DNA of 6,976 nt from Gammaproteobacteria bacterium (GCA_029881775.1 JAOULY010000095.1:1-6976); one strand, 5' to 3'; positions 1-6,498 are shown, counted from the first letter of the stretch. Translations and numbers: made by a program. The notes: generated by a model from the sequence alone, not told the origin.

Positions 1-184
1 GACGGGGGTGGGGCGAACCGCGTGATGGAACGAGGGGCTGGATTCCCGCCTGCGCGGGCATGACGGGGGGATCGAGCCGCACAACGTGATGGAACGAGGG
101 GCTGGATTCCCGCCTGTGCGGTAATGACGGGGGGGGTGAGGCAAACCGCGTGATGGAACGAGGAAGCGGGATTCCGTTGCAGCG
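1..184. repeat. Three tandem copies of a 64-bp-period intergenic repeat with dRS3-like palindromic core
   Basis: The string CGTGATGGAACGAGG begins at 21, 85 and 149, an exact 64-bp period. Each copy is followed by a palindromic core: ATTCCC-N8-GGGCAT at 42-61, ATTCCC-N8-GGTAAT at 106-125, and a decayed version starting ATTCCG at 171. Between copies is a G-rich stretch beginning GACGGGG. The core differs by one base from the ATTCCC-N8-GGGAAT signature of neisserial dRS3 elements, and similar sequences are dispersed in many proteobacterial genomes. Copies 1 and 2 are nearly identical upstream of the core; copy 3 has a one-base insertion and loses the right arm. The array may extend left of the window. 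No coding signal or promoter is visible, and 185-264 shows nothing recognisable. Family assignment is by eye. Confidence 0.85.
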
Positions 185-264
185 AAGATTTCGGGACCGG
201 GTAATTGTAATGGCCAGGCGCTTTCCCCGGATCCACGGTTGCAGAGCGGGCTGAAACGGACAAA

Positions 265-284
265 TCCGGCCGGGACCAGCCGGA
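265..284 (-). terminator. Candidate terminator downstream of the ArsR-family gene
   Basis: On the minus strand, 17 bases after the regulator's stop codon, TCCGGC pairs with GCCGGA and the stem extends through a U-G pair and a G-C pair to a four-base loop, about eight base pairs in all. The transcript then reads ATTTGTCCGTTTC, a weak U-rich tail rather than a clean run. Position and strand fit the end of the kinase/regulator transcription unit. The weak tail keeps confidence moderate. Confidence 0.45.
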
Positions 285-300
285 GAAAAACCGTACCGTA

Positions 301-633
301 CTATTCCGGCGGCGGCAGGTCACTCAGGTTGGTCTGGCACAACACGCCACGCATGGTACTGATCAGTTCCAGCAGCTTGTCATTACTGACGCAGTAGTAA
401 ATCCTGTTGGCATCGCGGCGTGACTTGACAATGTTCTTGTTGCGCAGCTGGTCAAGGTGCTGGGAAACGTTGCTCTGCGAAGTACCTATCTTCTCGACAA
501 TCTCGCCGACCGACATCTCGCTGTTACCCAGCGTACAGAGAATTTTCCAGCGCAGGGGATGCCCCATGGCTTTCAGGGCTTCGGCCGTAAGAACGATGTC
601 TTCTTCCGGCTTGGTTGTATCCGTCTTTTCCAT
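301..633 (-). CDS. ArsR/SmtB-family winged-helix transcriptional regulator, possible persulfide/redox sensor
   Basis: A 110-residue protein of normal length for ArsR-family repressors. The winged-helix core runs from about residue 16 to 95: an N-terminal helix ending in MGHPLRWKIL, the recognition region TSQSNVSQHLDQLRNKNIV (51-69), and a wing SRRDANRIYYCV (71-82). Such proteins are dimeric DNA-binding repressors that release DNA on binding a ligand or being modified. The ELCVCDL metal-binding motif of ArsR is absent. Cysteines are C33, C81 and C99. C33 and C99 lie in the second and last helices, 66 residues apart, the same spacing as the redox-active pairs of SqrR (C41/C107) and BigR (C42/C108), so reactive-sulfur sensing is a reasonable inference. 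The ATG at 633 has GGAG six bases upstream. The gene follows the response regulator after 73 bp with no clear terminator between, so read-through transcription is possible. Its target genes are not evident here. Confidence 0.92.
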   Translation of the reverse strand: MEKTDTTKPEEDIVLTAEALKAMGHPLRWKILCTLGNSEMSVGEIVEKIGTSQSNVSQHLDQLRNKNIVKSRRDANRIYYCVSNDKLLELISTMRGVLCQTNLSDLPPPE

Positions 634-639
634 TTACCG

Positions 640-643
640 CTCC
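640..643 (-). promoter_or_regulatory. Ribosome binding site of the ArsR-family gene
   Basis: On the minus strand GGAG lies six bases before the ATG at 633. This supports the chosen start. Confidence 0.6.
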
Positions 644-658
644 AGTCATCCTGTGACA

Positions 659-686
659 AGTTTACCCCGTGTGCAAGGAGTTGCAA
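659..686 (-). promoter_or_regulatory. Weak candidate sigma70 promoter for the ArsR-family gene
   Basis: On the minus strand TTGCAA (681-686) and TAAACT (659-664) are spaced by 16 bases, each matching four of six consensus positions. They lie in the 73-bp gap before the regulator. TTGCAA sits in the perfect palindrome GTTGCAAC, which overlaps AACCGGTT (685-692). Autoregulation is usual for this family and an operator here would be expected, but no long clear inverted repeat is visible. Confidence 0.3.
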
Positions 687-706
687 CCGGTTCGTACCCT
701 GCTGTC

Positions 707-1546
707 TCAGCCCGCCACCCGCTCGTACCCCGTCATGTCTTTTGCGATACAGATTATATCCGTAATCCCGCCCTGTTCGTTCATCAGCGCTGTACGTGAA
801 AACAGGATCGGTACGCGCCGCTGGTCCTTGGCGATGAAGCACGCCTCGATGCTGCTCATGGTGCCGGTACGGATCAACGCCTCCAGCCAGGTACCCATGA
901 ACGCATGCGCCTGCACCGCCTCTTCTTCCTCGAAGATATCGCCGATCGACATACCGATCATCTCGTCTTCGGAATAATCGAGCATACGACAGGCGGTCGG
1001 GTTTGCCGCCTTGACCGTCCCGTCAGGATCCAGCAGCAACAGCGCCTCGCCCATGTGATTAATCACATTTTCGAGATAGGACTTGGCCACATACAGCTCG
1101 CGCGTGCGCTCCTCCACCAGCTCTTCGAGCCGGAGGTTCATCTCGCGCTCCTTCTCAATCAGGCGCAGGTAGGTACTGATCTTGTTGATCAGCTGGTTGT
1201 CATCGATGGGCTTCAGCAGGTAGTCGGCCGCACCGACTTCATAACCCTTTTGCTGGAACTCGTCGGTCTTGTAGGCCGCCGTCAGGAAGATAATCGGTAT
1301 GTCACGGGTACGCTTGCGGACCTTCAGCATGGTGGCGGTCTGGAAGCCGTCCATTTCCGGCATCTGGATATCAAGCACAATCAGGTCGATGCGCGGATTC
1401 TCCAGCGCAATTTCGACTGCGCGCTGTCCCGAGTTGGCGCTGATCACCTCGACATCCATATGCTTGTTGATCAGGGCCCGCAGCGAGAACAGGTTGTTCT
1501 CGTTGTCATCGACAATCAATACCCGAAAACCGGCGTAGCGTTTCAT
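707..1546 (-). CDS. Response regulator with REC and PAS domains, no output domain
   Basis: A 279-residue protein. Residues 7-125 form a receiver domain with the acidic pair D13/D14, phosphoacceptor D59 (in VLDIQMPEMDG), switch threonine T89 and lysine K112 (in LLKPID), so it should be phosphorylatable. A charged, probably coiled-coil linker (about 126-158) leads to a PAS domain (about 157-275), with the typical start NHMGEALLLLDPDGTVKAAN and the PAC-like end CIAKDMTGYER. The protein stops there, with no HTH, GGDEF, EAL or kinase domain and no sign of a broken continuation downstream. Its start overlaps the upstream kinase stop as ATGA, with AGGGA six bases before the ATG, so the two proteins are very probably co-translated partners. 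It may act through protein contacts, for example as a phosphate acceptor or adaptor whose PAS domain senses a ligand or mediates dimerisation. The PAS ligand is unknown. Confidence 0.93.
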   Translation of the reverse strand: MKRYAGFRVLIVDDNENNLFSLRALINKHMDVEVISANSGQRAVEIALENPRIDLIVLDIQMPEMDGFQTATMLKVRKRTRDIPIIFLTAAYKTDEFQQKGYEVGAADYLLKPIDDNQLINKISTYLRLIEKEREMNLRLEELVEERTRELYVAKSYLENVINHMGEALLLLDPDGTVKAANPTACRMLDYSEDEMIGMSIGDIFEEEEAVQAHAFMGTWLEALIRTGTMSSIEACFIAKDQRRVPILFSRTALMNEQGGITDIICIAKDMTGYERVAG

Positions 1547-1557
1547 ATCACATCCCT
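1543..1557 (-). promoter_or_regulatory. ATGA stop/start overlap with internal ribosome binding site
   Basis: On the minus strand the kinase stop TGA and the response-regulator ATG share bases as ATGA (1543-1546). AGGGA (1553-1557) lies six bases upstream of the ATG inside the kinase coding region. This arrangement fixes the response-regulator start and implies translational coupling. Confidence 0.85.
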
Positions 1558-3909
1558 GGCTGTATCCGCGGCCGCTCCGCTACCCAGGTAGCGATCCAGC
1601 GTGTCTTTCATTTCACGGGGATCGACCGGCTTGATAAGGCAGGCATTGGCCCCTGCATTCATGCATTCGTCGCAGTCTTCTTCACCCGAGCGGGCAGTCA
1701 GCGCAATCACCGGCAGCTCACTCTGCGTGTACTGCCGCCTGATACGCCGGGTTACCTCGTTTCCATCCATACCCGGCATCATTATATCCATAAACACCAC
1801 GCTGAACGGATCATCCGTGGCCAGCGTATCCAGCGCCTCCTCGCCATCGCCGGCCGCCGTCACGTCGAGGTGCCAGCGCTCCAGCAATGGCGTCAACGCC
1901 AGCAGGTTGCGCATATCATCATCGACCAGCAACACCCGCGCATTACTGTAGTCGGCCTCGGGTACCGGTTCCGTTTTTTCCGCCGTGCCATTAGTCACCA
2001 CCGCTTTACGTCCTGCCACGCCTGTTTCCGTATCCGGCACCGCCAGCGGTAACCACAGGGTAAATATCGAGCCGTGGTCAAGATTGCTATCAAGCGTAAT
2101 ATCGCCGCCCATCAGGTTGGCAAGCTCCTTGCTGATCGCCAGCCCCAGTCCGGTCCCACCGAACCGGCGGCTGGTGGAACCGTCTGCCTGTTTGAATGCC
2201 TCGAACACCAGCGATTGCTTGGCAGCATGGATACCGATACCCGTGTCCGCCACACTGATACTGACCGGGTATTGCACACCGGCCACCTCGCCACCCGCCG
2301 AGAACCGCACGGTCACACTGCCCTGCTCGGTAAACTTGACCGCATTCGACAGGAAGTTAAGCAGTATCTGTCGAATCTTCCCGCCGTCCGAGACAATTTC
2401 GTCCGGCACCGCCGGACTGGTCTCGACCCTCAATTCGAGCTGCTTGTCATCAAACTGCGGCTGCATCAACTCAACCACACCATTGATCAATTCATTCAGG
2501 TTGACCGTCTCGGTCGAAAGCGTCATCTGGCCCGCCTCGATCCGTGACAGGTCAAGAATATTATCGATCAGTGCACGCAAATCATTGCCGGCGGCGTGAA
2601 TAATGCGCGCCTTGCGACAATCCTCGATTGACAGCTCCGTTGCCTTCTCATCACACAGCATCCTCGACAACAACAGAATCGAGTTCAGCGGCGTACGCAA
2701 CTCGTGACTTACATTTGCAAGAAATTCCGACTTGTAACGGTTCGATGCCTCCAGCTCTTCTGCATAGTTCAGCAGTGCCTGGTTATGCTCGATATGTGTT
2801 CCGGCCAGGCGGGTCAGTTTGTTACCCAGCTCATGCAGTTCTTCAGGACGCTGCCAGGAAAAGGTCACCGCCTCGTCAAGCTCGATGACACGCGTAATCC
2901 CGTCGGTCAGCTCGTTACCGAGACGCTCGCTTCGAACAGCGATCAGCCGTGCAACGAGGAGCACCACCACGAGCAGGCCGAACACGATGGCGGCCACGAT
3001 CAGTTCCACCCGGTTTCGCAGTATCGCCAGCGGCGAGGCATCAACACTACGACCGACCCACAGCGCACCGTCACGTTCAGTCTGGAACAGCGGCACCCAC
3101 AGGACCTGCTGGTTACGGTATTCCCACAACGCCAGTTCGCGCGTAGCGAATATTTTTTCCAGCCCCCGGAAATCCTCGAACGCGGATGCGTCCTTCGACT
3201 CGCCGGTCGCGGTATCCAGGTAGTGGCCGTTGTTGAGCACCCAGTAATTTCCCCGGTAGGCCTGGGCCAGACCGCCCATATCGAGGTACACCACCACGCT
3301 GCCGCGCGGCACGGCTGCTTCCCCGTTTTTCTGTAGCTGCGGCAGGAATACCGGGCTGACCAGCCCCATCTGCATAAACCGGTTAGGTGAAATTGCCGCC
3401 ACCGCGCGGTCGAACACGATCGGACCATTCAGTACTGTTCCCGGACTCAGGCGCTGCGCAGCCTCGTGCAAACCCTGCTCCGGACGACTGGCGTTATCAG
3501 TACTCTTGGTGAGGCGACCGGTCACCTGATCACGATCGAGCCAGAACATAACCTGGTTGTCGGCATTGAGGAAAAAGATACGGGTGATGTCCAGCTGGTC
3601 GATCAGTACCTGGTTAATCCAGTCCACATAACCGCTACGCGTCGCCTCCAGGTCATTCGGGGCACCCTGGCCTTCCATGGCAAAGAAACCCGGCTCGGGC
3701 ATCTTCGCCAGCAGTCGCACCATTTCGTGACGACGCGCCAGATGCTGGTCGAGATCACTGAACTCCGCGCGGAGATTCTGCAGGTGCGCCTTGTGATACA
3801 ACGATTCGAAGCGCTCGAAGATCATCGGTATATTGATGATAAAAGCCGCCAGCAACGGAACCAGTCCGAACATGACGAGCAGCAGGGATATCTGTGTTCG
3901 CAACTTCAT
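1543..3909 (-). CDS. Membrane-bound hybrid sensor histidine kinase (sensor-HAMP-like-HisKA-HATPase-REC)
   Basis: A 788-residue inner-membrane kinase. A transmembrane segment at about 7-28 and another at about 301-323 flank a periplasmic sensor region of about 270 residues. That region looks Cache- or CHASE4-like (for example ITRIFFLNADNQVMFWLD at 108-125), but I cannot identify its ligand. A degenerate HAMP-like segment (about 322-375) and coiled coil lead to the HisKA H-box FLANVSHELRTPLNS with H402. The ATPase domain has an N-box with N518 and N522, G1 DTGIGI (555-560) and G2 GGTGLGL (584-590). A C-terminal receiver (about 657-775) carries D663-D665, phosphoacceptor D708, T738 and K760. All catalytic residues are present; no Hpt domain follows. 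The ATG at 3909 places the first membrane helix at the N-terminus as expected, although its ribosome binding site is poor. It heads the unit with the REC-PAS protein and diverges from the Nramp-like gene. Confidence 0.95.
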   Translation of the reverse strand: MKLRTQISLLLVMFGLVPLLAAFIINIPMIFERFESLYHKAHLQNLRAEFSDLDQHLARRHEMVRLLAKMPEPGFFAMEGQGAPNDLEATRSGYVDWINQVLIDQLDITRIFFLNADNQVMFWLDRDQVTGRLTKSTDNASRPEQGLHEAAQRLSPGTVLNGPIVFDRAVAAISPNRFMQMGLVSPVFLPQLQKNGEAAVPRGSVVVYLDMGGLAQAYRGNYWVLNNGHYLDTATGESKDASAFEDFRGLEKIFATRELALWEYRNQQVLWVPLFQTERDGALWVGRSVDASPLAILRNRVELIVAAIVFGLLVVVLLVARLIAVRSERLGNELTDGITRVIELDEAVTFSWQRPEELHELGNKLTRLAGTHIEHNQALLNYAEELEASNRYKSEFLANVSHELRTPLNSILLLSRMLCDEKATELSIEDCRKARIIHAAGNDLRALIDNILDLSRIEAGQMTLSTETVNLNELINGVVELMQPQFDDKQLELRVETSPAVPDEIVSDGGKIRQILLNFLSNAVKFTEQGSVTVRFSAGGEVAGVQYPVSISVADTGIGIHAAKQSLVFEAFKQADGSTSRRFGGTGLGLAISKELANLMGGDITLDSNLDHGSIFTLWLPLAVPDTETGVAGRKAVVTNGTAEKTEPVPEADYSNARVLLVDDDMRNLLALTPLLERWHLDVTAAGDGEEALDTLATDDPFSVVFMDIMMPGMDGNEVTRRIRRQYTQSELPVIALTARSGEEDCDECMNAGANACLIKPVDPREMKDTLDRYLGSGAAADTARDVI

Positions 3910-3993
3910 TGATCATTGCACCGCTATTGCATGCCACCTTTCAAAACATTACTTTAACACGGGCACCGGGCGCAAACCGAGGGGCATCAGACA
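3910..3993. promoter_or_regulatory. Divergent intergenic region between the hybrid kinase and Nramp-like genes
   Basis: These 84 bases must hold promoters for both directions unless transcription enters from further away. On the plus strand GAGGGG (3979-3984) is a good ribosome binding site nine bases before the transporter ATG. TTGCAT (3927-3932) and TACTTT (3950-3955), 17 bases apart, are a weak plus-strand promoter candidate. On the minus strand no convincing promoter is seen; the bases before the kinase ATG lack a strong Shine-Dalgarno. No long inverted repeat stands out. Confidence 0.4.
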
Positions 3994-5220
3994 ATGAAAA
4001 AATCCATCGGCCTGTTCAGGGACATCGGGCCCGGACTGGTCATTGCCGCCACCGGGCTGGGCGCCGGTGACATGATTGCCGCATCCGTGGCCGGCGCCCG
4101 CTATGGCACCGCGCTGCTATGGGCCGCCGTACTCGGCGCCATTATGAAGTATGTAATGAACGAGGGCCTGGCACGCTGGCAACTGGCGACCGGCACCACA
4201 CTGCTCGAAGGCTGGGTATTACGCCTGCCGAAATTCTTCTCCCTCTACTTTTTTATCTACCTGCTGTTGTGGACATTCATCGTTGCCGCCGCACTGATGG
4301 CTGCCAGCGGGCTGGCCGCCCACGCGCTCATACCGTCAGTCTCCGTGGAATTGTGGGGCGTCATTCACTCGTTACTGGCACTGGTACTGGTCCTCATCGG
4401 ACGCTATGCACTACTCGAAAAACTGATGAAGGTCTTCATGGCATTGATGATGGTCCTGGTCATCGTCTGTGCCGTGCTGGTAATACCGGAAACGGATGGC
4501 CTGCTCACAGGCCTGCTCCGCCCGTCCATGCCGGACGGATCGGTACTGTTTGTGCTGGGCGTTATCGGCGGTGTCGGCGGCAGCGTCACCCTGCTGTGCT
4601 ATGGCTACTGGATACGGGAATGCAACTGGACATCACGACAGGACCTGCACCGTTCACGCAAGGACCTGGCCGTAGCCTACACCCTGACGGGAATATTCGG
4701 CATCGCCATCATGATCGTCTCGGCCGGGGTGTCACCGGAACAGGTCACCGGCCCGCGCATGGCACTCGGCGTTGCGGAACGCCTCGAAGTCGTCGTCGGC
4801 CCCGTCGGCATGTCACTCTTCCTGGTCGGATTCTGGTGTGCGATTTTCAGCTCGATGCTGGGTGTCTGGCAGGGTGTCCCCTACCTGTTCGCCGATTTTG
4901 TGCGCCAGTACACCCTGCGCGAAGACCGGCCTCGCGCAATCGATACGCGTTCGATTCCTTACCGCAGTTACCTGTTCTTCATTGCAATCCCGCCCATGCT
5001 GTTACTGCTGGCGGAAAAACCGGTGTGGCTGGTGCTGATCTATGCCGTTGCAGGCGCATTCTTTATGCCATTGCTCGGCATCACACTGCTCTACATGAAC
5101 AACCGCAGCAGCTGGCTGGGCAGCCTGCGCAATGGACCCGCCACCAACCTTGTCCTGGTGACGTCCGTCATCGTGTTTGGATTGCTGGTGTACGACACGG
5201 TAATGCGACAATTCGGCTGA
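3994..5220 (+). CDS. Nramp-fold divalent-metal transporter-like protein with non-canonical metal-site motifs
   Basis: A 408-residue very hydrophobic protein with about 11 predicted membrane segments, matching the length and LeuT-like fold of the Nramp (SLC11) group. The first helix begins DIGPGLVIAATGLGAGDMIA (10-29) and is followed by the conserved region MNEGLARWQLATGTTLLEGW (55-74), both typical of a bacterial Nramp-related subgroup. Canonical Nramp transporters carry DPGN in helix 1 and MPHN in helix 6 to bind Mn2+ or Fe2+. By my eye alignment these positions read GAGD (23-26) and GSVT (196-199, within VIGGVGGSVTLLCYGYWIRE). The usual metal ligands are therefore missing, and the substrate could be another cation or a different solute. 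A polar WIRECNW segment (206-212) follows helix 6. The start is supported by GAGGGG nine bases upstream. It is a single gene between a divergent kinase and a convergent DUF481 gene. Family membership is secure; the substrate is unknown. Confidence 0.88.
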   Translation: MKKSIGLFRDIGPGLVIAATGLGAGDMIAASVAGARYGTALLWAAVLGAIMKYVMNEGLARWQLATGTTLLEGWVLRLPKFFSLYFFIYLLLWTFIVAAALMAASGLAAHALIPSVSVELWGVIHSLLALVLVLIGRYALLEKLMKVFMALMMVLVIVCAVLVIPETDGLLTGLLRPSMPDGSVLFVLGVIGGVGGSVTLLCYGYWIRECNWTSRQDLHRSRKDLAVAYTLTGIFGIAIMIVSAGVSPEQVTGPRMALGVAERLEVVVGPVGMSLFLVGFWCAIFSSMLGVWQGVPYLFADFVRQYTLREDRPRAIDTRSIPYRSYLFFIAIPPMLLLLAEKPVWLVLIYAVAGAFFMPLLGITLLYMNNRSSWLGSLRNGPATNLVLVTSVIVFGLLVYDTVMRQFG

Positions 5221-5233
5221 AGGCTTGTTAGCA

Positions 5234-5245
5234 GGCAGGCCTGCC
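5234..5245. repeat. Perfect 12-bp palindrome after the Nramp-like gene
   Basis: GGCAGGCCTGCC is its own reverse complement. It lies 14 bases after the transporter stop. There is no T-run after it, so a terminator role is unproven. Confidence 0.6.
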
Positions 5246-5277
5246 ACCGGTATCCAGCGGCAGGCGCAAGCGGCCGC

Positions 5278-5316
5278 CTGGCTGCAGGCTCGCCCGCTTC
5301 AGCGGCCTGCAGCCAG
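5278..5316. terminator. Long GC-rich hairpin between convergent genes, possible bidirectional terminator
   Basis: CTGGCTGCAGGC (5278-5289) is a perfect 12-bp inverted repeat of GCCTGCAGCCAG (5305-5316). The 15-base loop can add a short CGC/GCG stem. It lies between the stop codons of the transporter (5220) and the DUF481 gene (5332), where a shared terminator would be expected. Neither strand has a U-tract after the stem, so it could be a transcript 3'-end protector or a repeat rather than a classical intrinsic terminator. A further CAGGCG/CGCCTG pair (5261-5280) overlaps its left edge. Confidence 0.45.
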
Positions 5317-5331
5317 ACGCAGCAGGTCACC

Positions 5332-6366
5332 CTACCACTGGTATCCCAGCTTGAGGCGGTAAATCGTATCGACCTTGTCGATGCCGGCCGGTGCACCACC
5401 GTCGTAATCAGCCTGCACCTCGGTACTTGCCAGCACGCCGGCATACAACGGGAAACGCAAACCGGTCCAGCTGTTTACCACCACGTTTTCCGCCTCACCA
5501 AGCTCGAGCAAGCCGTTATGGCGATGGTAGACCTGGATGCGCTCACCGAAGACCAGCTTGTCGAAGTCAACACTCCAGCCCAGCGCACTGTATTCATCGT
5601 CCCGCGCCACATTGAAATCATCGATGACGTAAAGCAGCGATGCATCAACACCCAGGTTGAGTGCCTTGCTCTCGTAGAACTGGTAACCAACATGCGGGCC
5701 AAAGGCCGTCCGCAGGTTAAGATCGGCGAACTCGTCATGTTCGAAATTCAGCTGACCGCCGTAGTACCACTTGTCCGATACAAAGTAGTCATACTTGCTG
5801 CGTAACAGCCAGTTTTCCGCCGTGGTCAGGTTGCCGCTCTTGTCCTTCTCGAACTGGCCGGCGACATTCAGACGATCATGCTGACGACGCACCCTGACTT
5901 CTCCGTCCAGGCCGATTTCTTCCTTTTCGGTATTGCCTTCCTGGAAATCCAGGCCAAAGTTGACGCGACCGGCCAGCTTGTAGCCCTCGCCACGCTGCCA
6001 CTTGTCCGGATTGATATAGGCCAGCTCGGCATCTGCCAGCTGTCGTGCACCGGCGGTGGTATCAACAGACATGCCGCTGTCAGACCGCGTAATACGCTGC
6101 GTGGTAATCAGCTCCTTGTTTCCCAGGTACAGTTCCATTGGCTTGTCGGTCACGACCTCGCTGACCTGCGCCCACTGCACCTTGATGACGCCGGCGTACG
6201 GCGTACTGAATTCCAGGCTACCGCCCTCCTGGCGAACGACCTCGCCATTAAGGCGCGAACCGTCCTGCATGATCAGTGTGTCTGCCACTGCCGTTTTCGC
6301 AAACAGTGCGCCCAGCAGCGCAGCTGCCATGATGATGGTGTGCACGTTATTTCTTCCAAGCAACAT
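5332..6366 (-). CDS. DUF481-family outer-membrane beta-barrel protein
   Basis: A 344-residue exported protein. Residues 1-28 form a Sec signal peptide (hydrophobic IIMAAALLGALFA, likely cleavage after AVA at 26-28). Residues 29-125 form a small beta-rich domain beginning DTLIMQDGSRLNGEVVRQEG, a pattern common at the front of DUF481 proteins. Residues 128-344 are a barrel of alternating aromatic/polar strands, such as VNFGLDFQEGNTEKEEIGLD and KWYYGGQLNFEHDEFADLNL. The C-terminus IYRLKLGYQW ends in an aromatic residue, as expected for Bam-dependent outer-membrane insertion. The family has no established biochemical function; it is sometimes called salt-induced outer-membrane protein. The ATG at 6366 has AGGGGA (6374-6379) seven bases upstream and puts the signal peptide in the right place. 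It converges on the Nramp-like gene and appears to be transcribed alone from its own promoter. Confidence 0.9.
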   Translation of the reverse strand: MLLGRNNVHTIIMAAALLGALFAKTAVADTLIMQDGSRLNGEVVRQEGGSLEFSTPYAGVIKVQWAQVSEVVTDKPMELYLGNKELITTQRITRSDSGMSVDTTAGARQLADAELAYINPDKWQRGEGYKLAGRVNFGLDFQEGNTEKEEIGLDGEVRVRRQHDRLNVAGQFEKDKSGNLTTAENWLLRSKYDYFVSDKWYYGGQLNFEHDEFADLNLRTAFGPHVGYQFYESKALNLGVDASLLYVIDDFNVARDDEYSALGWSVDFDKLVFGERIQVYHRHNGLLELGEAENVVVNSWTGLRFPLYAGVLASTEVQADYDGGAPAGIDKVDTIYRLKLGYQW

Positions 6367-6373
6367 GTGTCGT

Positions 6374-6379
6374 TCCCCT
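6374..6379 (-). promoter_or_regulatory. Ribosome binding site of the DUF481 gene
   Basis: AGGGGA on the minus strand, seven bases before the ATG at 6366, is a strong Shine-Dalgarno. It selects this start over the internal GTG seven codons downstream. Confidence 0.75.
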
Positions 6380-6411
6380 GTAATCTTTTCCGGCCGGACT
6401 GCCGACGGGGG

Positions 6412-6442
6412 ATTCTAACGCATGGACTGCAGCGACCGGCAA
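6412..6442 (-). promoter_or_regulatory. Candidate sigma70 promoter for the DUF481 gene
   Basis: On the minus strand TAGAAT (6412-6417) matches five of six -10 positions. TTGCCG (6437-6442) could be a poor -35 at a long 19-base spacing. Transcription would start near 6405, giving a leader of about 40 bases. The weak -35 and long spacing suggest that an activator may help, or that the -10 alone is meaningful. Confidence 0.4.
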
Positions 6443-6454
6443 CACAATGCCGGT
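6435..6454. promoter_or_regulatory. 7+7 inverted repeat overlapping the DUF481 promoter, possible operator
   Basis: ACCGGCA (6435-6441) and TGCCGGT (6448-6454) are a perfect inverted repeat with a six-base spacer. The left arm covers the putative -35 element. Size and position suit a binding site for a dimeric regulator. The regulator is unknown, and a chance GC-rich palindrome cannot be excluded. Confidence 0.35.
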
Positions 6455-6498
6455 GCGAGAGACAAAAGTTTACCTGGGAACCTCAGATATTCTACAAA

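Noticed and set aside
1..184. Possible CRISPR array
   Set aside because: Repeats and the sequence between them are both conserved between copies, the 64-bp unit is contiguous, and no cas gene is present.
407..977. Several small frames around the ArsR gene (407-799, 457-765, 573-842, 669-977)
   Set aside because: All overlap the ArsR or REC-PAS genes in other frames, with no motif or start signal.
905..1591. 228-codon plus-strand open frame antisense to the REC-PAS gene
   Set aside because: The minus-strand frame has complete receiver and PAS motifs; this antisense frame has none and is explained by GC-biased codon use.
2704..3336. Plus-strand open frames antisense to the hybrid kinase (also 1985-2599 and 3466-3912)
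   Set aside because: No recognisable domain or ribosome binding site, and all lie within the well-supported kinase coding region.
4119..5231. 370-codon open frame on the plus strand within the transporter gene
   Set aside because: It is the +1/+2 frame shadow of the Nramp-like gene, rich in Arg, His and Pro with no domain; the overlapping frame has clear membrane helices and family motifs.
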